DNA of 64,000 bases, from assembly GCA_030428885.1 (NCBI GenBank), contig JAUIEJ010000011.1:1-64000 (forward strand). Direction: 5' to 3'. Origin of the DNA: Gemmatimonadota bacterium. Its GTDB lineage: Bacteria; Gemmatimonadota; Gemmatimonadetes; Longimicrobiales; Gaopeijiaceae. Shown here piece by piece: positions 42,839 to 51,312 of the stretch (position 1 is the stretch's first letter; the number at the start of each line of letters is the position of its first letter). The translations under genes and the position numbers were made by a program. The notes beneath the pieces are model-generated. The model was not told the origin of the DNA. It was given only the letters and a program-made list of their open reading frames with translations, and did not search any database.

Positions 42839-44761
42839 GTGTCGCTTCTCGATGAGGTTCGTTTTCCCGCCGATCTCCGGGGTCTTCCCCGGGAGAAGCT
42901 CCGTCAATTGGCCGACGAGGCGAGGGACCGCCACATCGACGTGGTGGCCCAGAAGGGGGGCCACTTCGGGGCCTCCCTGGGGGTGGTGGAACTCACCGTG
43001 GCCCTCCACTACGTCTACGACACGCCCCGGGACCAGATCATCTGGGACACGGGCCACCAGGCCTATATCCACAAGATCCTCACGGGGCGGAACGAGCGGC
43101 TCCCCTCCATTCGCACCCGGGGCGGCCTGGCGCCCTTCCTGCGCCGCGACGAATCCGAGTTCGACGCCTTCGGAGCCGGCCACGCCGCCACCTCCATCTC
43201 CGCCGCCTGGGGCATGGCCGTGGGACGGGATCTCCGAGGCTCGGACTTCGACGTCCTGGCCGTCATCGGCGACGGCGCCATGGGGTGTGGCCTGGCCTAC
43301 GAAGCCCTGAACAACGCGGGACATACGGAGCACGACTTCACAGTCGTCCTCAATGACAACGACATGTCCATCGGCCCGGCCGTGGGGGCCCTCAACAAGT
43401 ACCTCACGTCCATGGTGACCAACCCGGCCTACAACAAGGTGCGGGACGTGGTGAAGGACGTGCTCCATCGGGCGCCCCGCTCCCTGGGGCACATCATGGA
43501 GGAGGTGGCCGGGAAGCTCGAGGACGGCGTCAAGCACATGCTGACCCCGGGCATGCTCTTCGAAGCCCTGGGCTTCCGCTACGTGGGCCCCGTGGACGGC
43601 CACGATCTCGACGAGCTCGTGGACACCTTCACCCGGGTGCGGAAGATGCACGGACCCATCCTGGTCCATGTCCTCACCCAGAAGGGCAAGGGATTCCACC
43701 TCGCCGAGGACGATCCGTGGACGTGGCACGCCGCGTCGCCCTTCGACAAGATCTCGGGCACCGCCACCCGCAAGAAGGCGGGGCGGCCCCGGTATCAGAA
43801 GGTGTTCGGCAAGGGGCTCGTGGAACTCGCCGACGAGGATCCGCGCATCGTGGCCATCACCGCCGCCATGCCCGACGGCACCTCCACCGATCTCTTCTCC
43901 CGGGCCCACCCCGACCGCTACTTCGACGTGGGCATCGCCGAAGGACACGGGGTGACCTTCGCCGCGGGGCTGGCCACCCAGGGCGTGCGCCCGGTGGTGG
44001 CCATCTACTCCACCTTCCTGCAGCGGGGCTACGACAACATCGTCCACGACGTGGCGCTCCAGGACCTGCCGGTGGTGTTCGCCATGGACCGGGCCGGGAT
44101 CGCCGGCGCCGACGGACCGACCCACAACGGCGCCTTCGACATCGCCTACCTCCTGGCCGTGCCCAACATGGCCGTGACCGCGGGGAAGAACGGCACCGAA
44201 ACCCTGGGACTCCTCCGCGCCGGTCTTGCCCGGGAAGACGGACCGTTCTCCCTCCGCTGGCCCCGGGACGCGGTGCCCGACGAGGTCCCGTCGGCCCTGA
44301 CCATCGACCCGGTGCCCTTCGGCACCTGGGAGGTGCTCCGGAACGGCCGCGACCTCTGCATCCTGGCGGTGGGGACCATGGTGCTCCCCGCCCTGGACGC
44401 GGCCCAGGAACTGGCGGCCCGGGGCATCGACGCCTCGGTGGTGAACTGCCGCTACCTGAAGCCGTACGATCGAGCCGTGTTCGAGGAGATGGTCTCGAGC
44501 CACGACGCCATCCTCACGGTGGAGGAAGGCACGGTGGTGAACGGCTTCGGCGCCTACATGACCCGGGAGATCACCTCGTTCCGCCCCGGCGCGCCCCTGC
44601 GCATCGAGACCATGGGACTCCCCGACGATTTCGTGGAGCACGGGGGTCGGGAGGAGCTGCTGGCCGAGATGGACCTGGACGCGGCGGGCATCGCCCGGCG
44701 GGCCCGGGCCCTGGTGGACGGCGGCTCCGGCGTGCCCCGGAGCACTCGGGAGTCGGCGTGA
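42839..44761 (+). CDS. dxs: 1-deoxy-D-xylulose-5-phosphate synthase
   Basis: 640 residues from GTG 42839, where the conserved Dxs N-terminus begins (SLLDEVRFPADLRGLP) with AGAGG upstream; the ATG at 42761 adds 26 unconserved residues. TPP site: GDGAMGCGLAYEALNNAG. Later: MDRAGIAGADGPTHNGAFD and EEGTVVNGFGAYM. It makes DXP from pyruvate and glyceraldehyde 3-phosphate, the entry to the MEP isoprenoid pathway. In the 96-bp gap after ispA I see no strong promoter. Confidence 0.95.
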   Translation: MSLLDEVRFPADLRGLPREKLRQLADEARDRHIDVVAQKGGHFGASLGVVELTVALHYVYDTPRDQIIWDTGHQAYIHKILTGRNERLPSIRTRGGLAPFLRRDESEFDAFGAGHAATSISAAWGMAVGRDLRGSDFDVLAVIGDGAMGCGLAYEALNNAGHTEHDFTVVLNDNDMSIGPAVGALNKYLTSMVTNPAYNKVRDVVKDVLHRAPRSLGHIMEEVAGKLEDGVKHMLTPGMLFEALGFRYVGPVDGHDLDELVDTFTRVRKMHGPILVHVLTQKGKGFHLAEDDPWTWHAASPFDKISGTATRKKAGRPRYQKVFGKGLVELADEDPRIVAITAAMPDGTSTDLFSRAHPDRYFDVGIAEGHGVTFAAGLATQGVRPVVAIYSTFLQRGYDNIVHDVALQDLPVVFAMDRAGIAGADGPTHNGAFDIAYLLAVPNMAVTAGKNGTETLGLLRAGLAREDGPFSLRWPRDAVPDEVPSALTIDPVPFGTWEVLRNGRDLCILAVGTMVLPALDAAQELAARGIDASVVNCRYLKPYDRAVFEEMVSSHDAILTVEEGTVVNGFGAYMTREITSFRPGAPLRIETMGLPDDFVEHGGREELLAEMDLDAAGIARRARALVDGGSGVPRSTRESA

Positions 44762-45678
44762 CCGACGGTCCCGGTACTTCGGTCCGGCACATCGGGGTCG
44801 TCATCCGGCCCGATGCCCCGGACCTGGGCAGGATCGTATCGGAACTGGCGGAGGCGGCGGCGGCCCGGGGCCTGGCCGTCTCCATCGAAGACCACGCCCT
44901 GAGCGCCGCGGCCCCGGGGGCCAGGGCGCTGGACCCGGTGGCCGATCCCCCGGATCTCATGGTGGCCCTGGGGGGCGACGGCACCCTGCTGCGGGCCAGC
45001 CGCATGCTGTTCGGCTCGGAGACCCCCCTCCTGGGCATCAACCTCGGGAACCTGGGCTTCCTCACCGCGGCCGGCGCCCGGGAGGTGGAGAGCTCCCTGG
45101 ACCGCATTCTCGCGGGGGCGTACGGCGTGGACCGGCGCTTCACCCTCCGGGCCGTGGTCCACGGGCCCGACGGCGAGGAACGGGAGGTGTTCCACGCCCT
45201 CAACGACATGGTGGTGCACAAGGCCGGGGCCGCCCGCGTAGCCCGCCTGGAGATCCGGGTGGGCCCGGAGGGCCACGAGGAAGAGGTGGGGAGCTTCTCC
45301 GGCGACGGGGTCATCATCGCCACGCCCACCGGTTCCACGGCGTACAACCTGTCGGCCGGGGGTCCCATCGTGGTGCCCCGCATGGAATGCCTCACCGTGA
45401 CCCCCATCTGCCCCTTCACCCTGGCCGTGCGGCCCCTGGTGGTGCCGTCCAGCGAAGCCGTGGCGGTGCTGGCCCTGGAGCGGGATCCGTCGCTGGTTCT
45501 CACCGTGGACGGGCAGGACGGCCGGTGGCTGGAGGAAGACGAGTGGGTGCGGGTGGCCCGGGGCGGCACGCCGCTGCACCTGGTCCAGTTCCCGGAGCGC
45601 ACCTTCTTCGGCACGCTCCGCCGGAAGCTCAACTGGGCCGCCCGCCCCTCGTCGGAGGACGGCCTCCACACCCTGTGA
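44758..45678 (+). CDS. nadK: NAD kinase
   Basis: 306 residues from GTG 44758, coupled to dxs (GTGA). Motifs: ALGGDGTLLRASRML, LGINLGNLGFLT, LNDMVVHK, ATPTGSTAYNLSAGGP and TVDGQDG. It phosphorylates NAD to NADP. The dxs-nadK-recN order is common in several phyla. Confidence 0.95.
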   Translation: MTDGPGTSVRHIGVVIRPDAPDLGRIVSELAEAAAARGLAVSIEDHALSAAAPGARALDPVADPPDLMVALGGDGTLLRASRMLFGSETPLLGINLGNLGFLTAAGAREVESSLDRILAGAYGVDRRFTLRAVVHGPDGEEREVFHALNDMVVHKAGAARVARLEIRVGPEGHEEEVGSFSGDGVIIATPTGSTAYNLSAGGPIVVPRMECLTVTPICPFTLAVRPLVVPSSEAVAVLALERDPSLVLTVDGQDGRWLEEDEWVRVARGGTPLHLVQFPERTFFGTLRRKLNWAARPSSEDGLHTL

Positions 45679-45695
45679 TCCGTCCCGTGGGGCCA

Positions 45696-45723
45696 TTGAA
45701 TCCCCCCGCTCCGGGTCGATAGC
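45696..45723 (+). promoter_or_regulatory. Candidate recN promoter
   Basis: TTGAAT (45696-45701), 16-bp spacer, GATAGC (45718-45723). The predicted start is within 1-2 nt of the recN ATG at 45732, so the message could be leaderless. I see no LexA-type palindrome in the 53-bp gap. Confidence 0.3.
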
Positions 45724-45731
45724 TTCCGGCC

Positions 45732-47393
45732 ATGCTCATCGAGCTCCGCATTCGCGACTACGCCGTCATCGACGAGCTCACCCTGGAGCTCGGGCCCGGC
45801 CTCAACGCCCTCACGGGAGAGACCGGGGCGGGGAAGTCCATCATCGTGGGCGCCCTCTCCCTCCTCCTGGGGGAGCGGGCCTCGTCCGACGACGTCCGGG
45901 TGGGGGCCGATCGGGCCGTGGTGGAGGGGGTGTTCGACGTGGAGGGGCGCCTCGATCTCCTGGGGCGTCTCGACGATCTGGGACTCCGGGCCGAAGAGGG
46001 ACTCCTGATCCTGCGCCGGGAGGTCCAGGCCGAGGGCCGCAACCGGGCCTGGGTCAACGGATCTCCCGCCACGGCCACCGTGGTGGGACGGCTGGGATCG
46101 GCCCTGGTGGACCTCCACGGCCAGCACGAGCACCAGACCCTCCTGAACCGCACGGCCCAGCGGGACATCCTGGACGCGTACGCCGGACTCGACGGCGACG
46201 CCGCCGAGGTACGCCGCCTCCACCACGACTGGGCCACGGCCCGGGATGCCCTGGAAGAGCGTCAGGCCCGAGCCCGGGAACTCGAAAGCAGGGCGGACTT
46301 TCTACGCTTCCAGCTCAACGAGATCCGAGACGCTGATGTGGCCGCCGACGAGGAAGACGACCTCGACGTCCGGGCCCGGCGACTCGAGCACGCCCGGGAG
46401 CTGGCCGAGGGGGCCCACGGACTGGAGTCCCTGCTCTACGCCGGCGACGACGCCCTCTCCGACCGCCTGGCCGAGGCCCGGAGCCTGGCCCAGCGCCTGG
46501 CCCGCATCGACCCGTCCCTGGCCGATCTGGCCGGCGCCGTGGAGACGGCCTACCACGCCACGGTGGAGGCGGGTCGGGCCGCGGGGTCGTACGCCGAAGG
46601 GGTGGAGCACGACCCCCGGGAGCTGGAGCGGGTCCAGTCCCGGCAGCACCGGCTCTTTCGCCTGAAGCAGAAGTACGGACCCACCCTGGCCGACGTGGTG
46701 GAGACCGAGGCGCGTCTAGCCGAGGAGGTGGCCGAGCTCGACGCCGCCGACCGGGACCTCACGGCGCTGGAGGCCCGGCGCGACGCCGCCCGGGACGCCC
46801 TTCACGTGGCCTCGGCCCGCCTCACCGCGGCCCGGGAGGAGCACGGGGGCCGGCTCGCCGCCGACGTCCAGGCCGTCCTCCCCGAACTGGGCATGCCCGG
46901 GGCCTTGGTGCAGGTGGCGCTCCTCCCCCGGGACGAACCCGGTCCGGGCGGCGCCGAGGACGTGGAGTTCCGGGTGTCCCTCAATCCGGGCTTCGAGCCC
47001 CGGCCCCTCCGGAAGGTGGCGTCGGGAGGCGAGTTGTCCCGGGTCATGCTGGCCCTGAAGGCGCTCCTGGCCCGGGTGGACCGGGTGCCCACCCTGGTGT
47101 TCGACGAGATCGACGCCGGCATCGGCGGGGTGGTGGCCACCGGCGTCGCCCGGAAGCTGGCCGAGGTGGCCGCCGACCATCAGGTGTTCGTCATCACCCA
47201 TCTGCCCCAGCTCGCCTCCCGGGCCGGCGCCCATCTCCTGGTGCGGAAGCGGGAGTCGGAGGGCGTGGCGGCCACGGCCGTCTCGGTGCTGGACGGGGAG
47301 GACCGCATCACCGAGATCGCCCGCATGCTGGGCGGCGACCCCGAATCGGCCACTTCACGGGAGCACGCCCGGGAGATGCTCCGGGCGGGATAG
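45732..47393 (+). CDS. recN: DNA repair protein RecN
   Basis: 553 residues, the family's usual size. SMC-like: head motif GETGAGKSIIVGALSLLLGE, two long coiled-coil arms, C-terminal signature ASGGELSRVMLALKALLA and Walker B LVFDEIDAGIGG. It tethers broken DNA ends during recombination repair. Its stop faces the minus-strand surface protein gene 18 bp away. Confidence 0.96.
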   Translation: MLIELRIRDYAVIDELTLELGPGLNALTGETGAGKSIIVGALSLLLGERASSDDVRVGADRAVVEGVFDVEGRLDLLGRLDDLGLRAEEGLLILRREVQAEGRNRAWVNGSPATATVVGRLGSALVDLHGQHEHQTLLNRTAQRDILDAYAGLDGDAAEVRRLHHDWATARDALEERQARARELESRADFLRFQLNEIRDADVAADEEDDLDVRARRLEHARELAEGAHGLESLLYAGDDALSDRLAEARSLAQRLARIDPSLADLAGAVETAYHATVEAGRAAGSYAEGVEHDPRELERVQSRQHRLFRLKQKYGPTLADVVETEARLAEEVAELDAADRDLTALEARRDAARDALHVASARLTAAREEHGGRLAADVQAVLPELGMPGALVQVALLPRDEPGPGGAEDVEFRVSLNPGFEPRPLRKVASGGELSRVMLALKALLARVDRVPTLVFDEIDAGIGGVVATGVARKLAEVAADHQVFVITHLPQLASRAGAHLLVRKRESEGVAATAVSVLDGEDRITEIARMLGGDPESATSREHAREMLRAG

Positions 47394-47411
47394 GGCAGGG
47401 GTGCGGCGCCC

Positions 47412-49016
47412 TCAGCCGCCCCAGAGCCGCCGCACGAGGCGCAGCCCGAACTCGCTGCGCACGCCGGCGGGCACCCGGCCGCCGCTCCCCGCGACCGCCC
47501 GGTGCACCCGCAGGTAGGCCTCGAAGCCGCCCCCCTCGGTCTCCGGGAGTCCCCTGGAGCGGTAGGTGAGGGTGCCCCCCACCTCGTGGAGACTCACCTC
47601 GGTGCCCTCGTCCAGGAGGGTGGCGTCGGGGTAGTACCGGCTCTCGATCTGGATCTCACTGAAGGGTTCCCGGCCGGGGGACACGGCGGCGTAGCTGTCC
47701 GCCCCCCGGGAGGTGTATCGCCAGCTCGCGGCCAGGGAGAGGGCGGGCGCCAGGCGGAAGGCCGGCTCCACCTCGACCTGGAGGCCGTCTCCCGGGTCCC
47801 ACTCCACCAGGGCCACGTCTCCGGTGCCGGAGAGCACCTGGCCGTAGGGTGCGATGCGCCGCTCCACGTCGGCCGCTTGCTGGAGGGTGTACACGACCTG
47901 GGCCCGGAGGGCGAGGCGGCGAGTGGCCACGGAAAACCAGGCGCCGCCCTCCAGGTCCATCTGCCCGTCGTCCCACCCCCGGTCCAGGAAGACGGCCGTG
48001 GAATCGACCCTGCCCGTAGGGAGGCGCACCGTGCCCATGGCCGCCAGACTCCAGGCCAGGGTCGGCGCGCCGAGGGAATCGACGCGTTCGCCCTGGAGCA
48101 GGCGGGCCGCCACCCGGGCCTCCACGTCGCCCAATCCCCAGCGGTTGCCGTAGCTGGCCAGGGGCGCCGCCCGGAAGGGGCCCCCCGCCGCCGACACCAG
48201 GGTGGCCAGACCCTCCCGGTCCAGGACCGCGGTGGCCAGAGGCGGGCCCGACGTCAGGGGGGCGAGGCCCTGGGCCGTGAGGGCCGCGTCCAGGTCGTCG
48301 AAGTAGGCCGAGAGAGCGTCGCCGCTGGTGGTGCCGCCGGCCGGGAACAGTCCCGAGGCGAAGTACGCCTGATCGAGTGCCAGGCGGGCGTCTCCCAGGT
48401 CCGAGGCCAGGCTCGTGGCCGCCGCGCACCCGTCGGAGCCCGGATCCTCGCCGCAGAGCTGGGTTCGGAGGGCGGCGGCCGCCGCGACCCGGCCGTCCAG
48501 GTCGGCGAAGAAGCTCTCCACCGCCGCGGCGGACTCGACCCGGGGGTTGATGCCGAGATCGGCGCTTTCGTCGGCGGCGATGCGCACGTCGGCCTCGAGG
48601 GTGGTCCGCACCAGGGGCACGGTGAGCCCCACCGTGATGCGGTCCCATACCCCGAGGTCCACGGAGAGGGGCACCCGCACCTCGTTGCGCGACACCGCGG
48701 CCGTGGACGCCCCCAGGCGGAACGGCCCCGACGGGCCCGCCAGGGACTCCAGCACCGACCGGAGGTCGTCCAGCCCCGGAATCAACTCGGCGGCCGAGGC
48801 CCGGGTGAGGTCGGCGCCGGCCGAGATCCGTTCGCCGTCGAGGCCGAACTCGTCGCTCCACCCCAGAAACACGCCCCCTCCCCGGATCCGGAGTTCGCCG
48901 GTTCCCACCACCGGATCGACCAGGGATTGGCCCCGGATCGGACTCGACCCGACCAGGACGGCACCCGCCACGAGAAGGGCCGGAAGGGCGGCGAATCGGA
49001 GTGAAGACGACGGCAT
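47412..49016 (-). CDS. Secreted outer-membrane beta-barrel-like protein
   Basis: 534 residues from ATG 49016 (the longer frame runs back through the tRNA genes). A signal peptide ends at IRGQ. The sequence is rich in alternating strands with Gly/aromatic turns ('GVWDRITVGLTVPLVRTTLEADVRI', 'LSLAASWRYTSRGADSYAAV', 'EIQIESRYYPDATLL'). A helical stretch with two cysteines lies at about 170-200. The middle and end resemble transport-type outer membrane barrels. No specific family is recognised. Function unknown. Confidence 0.65.
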   Translation of the reverse strand: MPSSSLRFAALPALLVAGAVLVGSSPIRGQSLVDPVVGTGELRIRGGGVFLGWSDEFGLDGERISAGADLTRASAAELIPGLDDLRSVLESLAGPSGPFRLGASTAAVSRNEVRVPLSVDLGVWDRITVGLTVPLVRTTLEADVRIAADESADLGINPRVESAAAVESFFADLDGRVAAAAALRTQLCGEDPGSDGCAAATSLASDLGDARLALDQAYFASGLFPAGGTTSGDALSAYFDDLDAALTAQGLAPLTSGPPLATAVLDREGLATLVSAAGGPFRAAPLASYGNRWGLGDVEARVAARLLQGERVDSLGAPTLAWSLAAMGTVRLPTGRVDSTAVFLDRGWDDGQMDLEGGAWFSVATRRLALRAQVVYTLQQAADVERRIAPYGQVLSGTGDVALVEWDPGDGLQVEVEPAFRLAPALSLAASWRYTSRGADSYAAVSPGREPFSEIQIESRYYPDATLLDEGTEVSLHEVGGTLTYRSRGLPETEGGGFEAYLRVHRAVAGSGGRVPAGVRSEFGLRLVRRLWGG

Positions 49017-49082
49017 GGAGAGCGGTGTGCGGGGTCGATGCGGGAAGGGACCCGACAAGATAACGAATCCTGCCGCCATGTC

Positions 49083-49110
49083 TTGACATCCCCCCGCGCA
49101 AAAGTCTACG
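49083..49110 (+). promoter_or_regulatory. Promoter of the tRNA-Gly/tRNA-Cys unit
   Basis: A perfect TTGACA at 49083-49088; the best -10 at 16 bp is TCTACG (49105-49110), a weak match. It lies about 18 nt upstream of mature tRNA-Gly, the expected distance for a stable-RNA promoter. Confidence 0.5.
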
Positions 49111-49127
49111 TTTCCTGCCTCATTGAC

Positions 49128-49200
<73 letters not shown>

Positions 49201-49203
49201 CTC

Positions 49204-49244
49204 GCGAGGGGAGCGAGGCGTTCACCGCTTGCGCTCCCCTTCGC
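49204..49244 (+). other. Intercistronic hairpin between tRNA-Gly and tRNA-Cys
   Basis: GCGAGGGGAGCG pairs with CGCTCCCCTTCGC (one bulged T). It fills the spacer between the two tRNAs and probably guides processing of the precursor. Confidence 0.5.
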
Positions 49245-49247
49245 TTT

Positions 49248-49318
49248 GGCGCCGTGGCCAAGCGGTAAGGCAGAGGACTGCAAATCCTTTATCCCCGGTT
49301 CGAATCCGGGCGGCGCCT
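49248..49318 (+). tRNA. tRNA-Cys (GCA), integration target
   Basis: 71 nt. Acceptor GGCGCCG/CGGCGCC, anticodon loop CTGCAAA (anticodon GCA), T-arm CCCGG-TTCGAAT-CCGGG. CCA is not encoded. From the anticodon loop to the 3' end it is part of a 46-bp repeat found again at 53143, so the intact gene is at the left junction of an integrated element that rebuilt its 3' half. Confidence 0.97.
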
Positions 49319-49323
49319 CTTGG
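49278..49323 (+). repeat. attL of the tRNA-Cys element (46-bp direct repeat)
   Basis: The 46 bp from the anticodon loop of tRNA-Cys through five bases past its 3' end recur without mismatch at 53143-53188. Flanks differ on both sides (GGA before and ACTT after here; TTC before and CTGG after at the other copy), so the boundaries are exact. Confidence 0.93.
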
Positions 49324-49349
49324 ACTTACGCGCTTTTCCACAGTCTGCG

Positions 49350-49370
49350 TGGGCACAGATTGGGCACAAG
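49350..49370 (+). repeat. Left-end TGGGCACA repeat pair
   Basis: TGGGCACA at 49350 and TGGGCACAAG at 49361, starts 11 bp apart, 27 bp inside attL. The same pair in the same orientation occurs near attR (53006-53026). Candidate arm-type integrase or excisionase binding sites. Confidence 0.55.
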
Positions 49371-49393
49371 CGCCGCTTCCGCGGAGTCTCAGA

Positions 49394-49594
49394 ATGGCGA
49401 AGTACGCGATTGGCGACTTGGTAAAGCTGAAGTCGGGTAGTCCGGTGATGACGGTCTCCAGCACGTTCGTCCCTTTCTCGGGTCACTCCAAGGACGAGAC
49501 GGTCTACACCTGCAAGTGGTTCGCGGGCGCCAAGATGCAGAAAGGGGAATTCCCAGAGCAATCGCTGATCCCGGCTCCTCCTGAGGATGAGTGA
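49394..49594 (+). CDS. YodC-like small protein (DUF2158)
   Basis: 66 residues from ATG 49394. It begins MAKYAIGDLVKLKSGSPVMT and ends with 'YTCKWFAGAKMQKGEFPEQSLIP', the DUF2158 pattern (GD-V-LKSGG-MTV ... C-WF-G-K-Q-G-F-E-L). Function of the family is unknown; members are frequent cargo of phages and islands. The next gene overlaps by 8 bp, so the two form a small left-end operon. Confidence 0.75.
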   Translation: MAKYAIGDLVKLKSGSPVMTVSSTFVPFSGHSKDETVYTCKWFAGAKMQKGEFPEQSLIPAPPEDE

Positions 49595-49868
49595 CGATGA
49601 GAGAGGGAAGGCGGCTGCGGTCGCGTCGTGGATGAAGGGTCAGCTGGAGAAGCACCAGACACTCTACCAGGATGTCGCCGTCCACGAGATCCAGTCCCGT
49701 TTCGGCCCCGAGTTCACCTACCTCAACGACGCCGGAAATCCAGCGATTGACCGCAAGGTCCTCGCGGCGTTCAGGAGCTTGACCGAAGGCTCTGTTGTAT
49801 GGGAACGCGGGGAGAGGTGCTGGCGTCGCCGCGAGTCCTACGATCCGGAAGGCCGGGTCGTCGACTAG
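49587..49868 (+). CDS. Small conserved hypothetical protein (DUF6953-like)
   Basis: 93 residues. The pattern 'ASWMKGQLEKHQTLYQDVAVHEI', FTYLNDAGNPAIDRKVLAAF and VVWERGERCWRRRESYD recalls a small DUF6953-type family in which a helical N-part precedes a conserved 'VWERGE.-WR.R' end. I am recalling the family name and could not check it. Its TAG stop shares the palindromic CTAG with the convergent integrase stop, so the two genes meet tail to tail. Confidence 0.6.
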   Translation: MSDDERGKAAAVASWMKGQLEKHQTLYQDVAVHEIQSRFGPEFTYLNDAGNPAIDRKVLAAFRSLTEGSVVWERGERCWRRRESYDPEGRVVD

Positions 49869-50680
49869 CCACTCCGCCGGGCCCGCTCCTCGGCGGGCTC
49901 CACCAGCGTCAGCAGGTCCTCGGCCACGAGGTGGGAGTACTTCATCGTGGTCCGGATGTCGGAGTGCCCCATGGCGCGCTGGACCTTGTGGGGCGAGTGG
50001 CCCTGCCTGAGCCACTCCGTGACCCGGCGGTGCCGGAGGTCGTGCTGATTCAGGTCCTCGGGTAGCCCCGCCCGCTTCACGGCTCCGGCGAACGCCCGCC
50101 GCAGGCTCCCGATGCGCTCCCCGGCCTTCGCGTGGCGCCGGTCGATCTCGTGGTGGAAGATCCACGGGGCGCGCTGGCCCCCGTAGGTGCGCAGCCGGAA
50201 GGTCGCCATGTGCTCCCGGAGGGCCTCCCGCAGCCGCGGGGTCATCGGGACCTTCCGGGTGAGCCCACTCTTGTTGCGCCGGCCGCCCCGGACCGACTCC
50301 ACCGTCAGGAGTCCCCCCTCGAGGTCGACATCCTGCCAACGGAGCCAGAGGGCCTCAGAGTCGCACCGCAGACCCGCCTCGCCCAGGACGAGCACGTAGG
50401 TCCGGAGCATCGGCCGGCCCTCGCACGCGGCCACCAGGGCCTCGTACTGGTCCGGATCGAGGATCAGGGGCTCCCGGGTGTCGCCCTCTGGCGTCTTCGT
50501 CTTCGAGACCGGGTTGGACTCCACGATCTCCAGCTCCTCGGCGAACGAGAAGACGATGTGGAGGACCATGCGGTCCTTCGCCACGCTCCGCGCCGAGAGG
50601 GGCCGGCTGCGCTTCGAGCCGTCGGGCCTGGCGCGAGCGCCGCCTCGCCTTCTGGCGGGACGCTCAGGATGCAGAGGCAT
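49865..50680 (-). CDS. int: Tyrosine recombinase/integrase, probably 5'-truncated
   Basis: The catalytic domain is complete: Arg in GEAGLRCDSEALWLRW, the beta-hairpin Lys in RRNKSGLTRKVPM, HDLRHRRVTEW (HxxR), GHSDIRTTMKYSHL (His and Tyr nucleophile). Coding character begins about 50635 (PDGSKRSRPLSARSVAKDRM, the end of the core-binding domain). The open frame continues to 50962, but that part is Arg/Pro-rich noise antisense to another gene fragment. I list ATG 50680 (271 residues). The arm-binding domain and most of the core-binding domain are missing, so it is probably inactive, yet it explains the tRNA-Cys integration. Confidence 0.8.
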   Translation of the reverse strand: MPLHPERPARRRGGARARPDGSKRSRPLSARSVAKDRMVLHIVFSFAEELEIVESNPVSKTKTPEGDTREPLILDPDQYEALVAACEGRPMLRTYVLVLGEAGLRCDSEALWLRWQDVDLEGGLLTVESVRGGRRNKSGLTRKVPMTPRLREALREHMATFRLRTYGGQRAPWIFHHEIDRRHAKAGERIGSLRRAFAGAVKRAGLPEDLNQHDLRHRRVTEWLRQGHSPHKVQRAMGHSDIRTTMKYSHLVAEDLLTLVEPAEERARRSG

Positions 50681-50850
50681 CAGTACCGCTACCCGATGAG
50701 GACGGGATGGCCCGCGACCTGGGGGAGGCCATCGTGGCACCGCTGCACGCCCTTGGGGTCGAGCCCGCGGAGGTTGGCGAGGCGGCTCTCTCGAACTACA
50801 TCCTCGCGATGGTGGCCGCCCTGACGCCGTTGCCCGGCACCCTTCGATAG
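50629..50850 (+). pseudogene. 3' fragment of an unknown gene abutting the integrase
   Basis: On the plus strand a frame without start runs to TAG 50848-50850 and reads like real protein: 'WRERRLAFWRDAQDAEASV', then MARDLGEAIVAPLHALGVEP and AALSNYILAMVAALTPLPG. It runs antisense over exactly the part where integrase coding character disappears. I read this as a deletion or rearrangement joining two broken genes. An internal ATG (50707) could give a 47-residue peptide. No family recognised. Confidence 0.45.
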
Positions 50851-50871
50851 GATCCGGGTGGGACCCCTGAT

Positions 50872-51312
50872 CTAGCCGCGGACCCCGGCCAAGATGGACT
50901 TCGCGGCTCCGTCGGAAAGCCCCTGAATCAGCGCTATCGCCCGGGTTGCGCGCTTGCGCCAATCCGGAAACGAGTCAAGGGAAGGGGCACCGGTTGGGGC
51001 GAGAACGTAGTCGGCGTCCGCCCGGGCGTCCTCCAAGTGCTGCATATCGACCCGGATGGCGTGCATCTTTCGGTTGTTCTGATCTATCGCGGCACGCTTC
51101 AGCCCCAACTTCAATCCAGAATGCGAGCTCTCACCCAGCTCCGCCATCTCCCCATCGCTCGTGGCTTGCCTGACTCGAGATTCGAGCGACATCAGTATGG
51201 CGTAGTAGAGCCTGCCGGCGGCCGTCCGGCGTAACGCCTCGTCGTCAACGCCCGCCGCTGGCTCAAGGCAATGGTCAGCAACAGGCACCCACAGCGAAGG
51301 ATCGAACGTCAC
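50872..51312 (-). CDS. HEPN-like helical protein, last gene of the island operon
   Basis: 146 residues; ATG 51312 overlaps the upstream stop (ATGA). All-helical. 'LRRTAAGRLYYAILMSLESRV' resembles the first HEPN helices (R-YYA pattern), and 'RVDMQHLEDARADADYVL' gives an RX4H plus an R-ADY end like HEPN proteins. HEPN proteins include RNases used in toxin-antitoxin and anti-phage systems. The match is by pattern only and the RX4H position is not classical. Confidence 0.6.
   Translation of the reverse strand: MTFDPSLWVPVADHCLEPAAGVDDEALRRTAAGRLYYAILMSLESRVRQATSDGEMAELGESSHSGLKLGLKRAAIDQNNRKMHAIRVDMQHLEDARADADYVLAPTGAPSLDSFPDWRKRATRAIALIQGLSDGAAKSILAGVRG

Noticed and set aside
50132-50824. 230-residue plus-strand open frame
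   Set aside because: Antisense to the integrase catalytic domain and without protein-like features; the real plus-strand fragment (50629-50850) is in a different frame.
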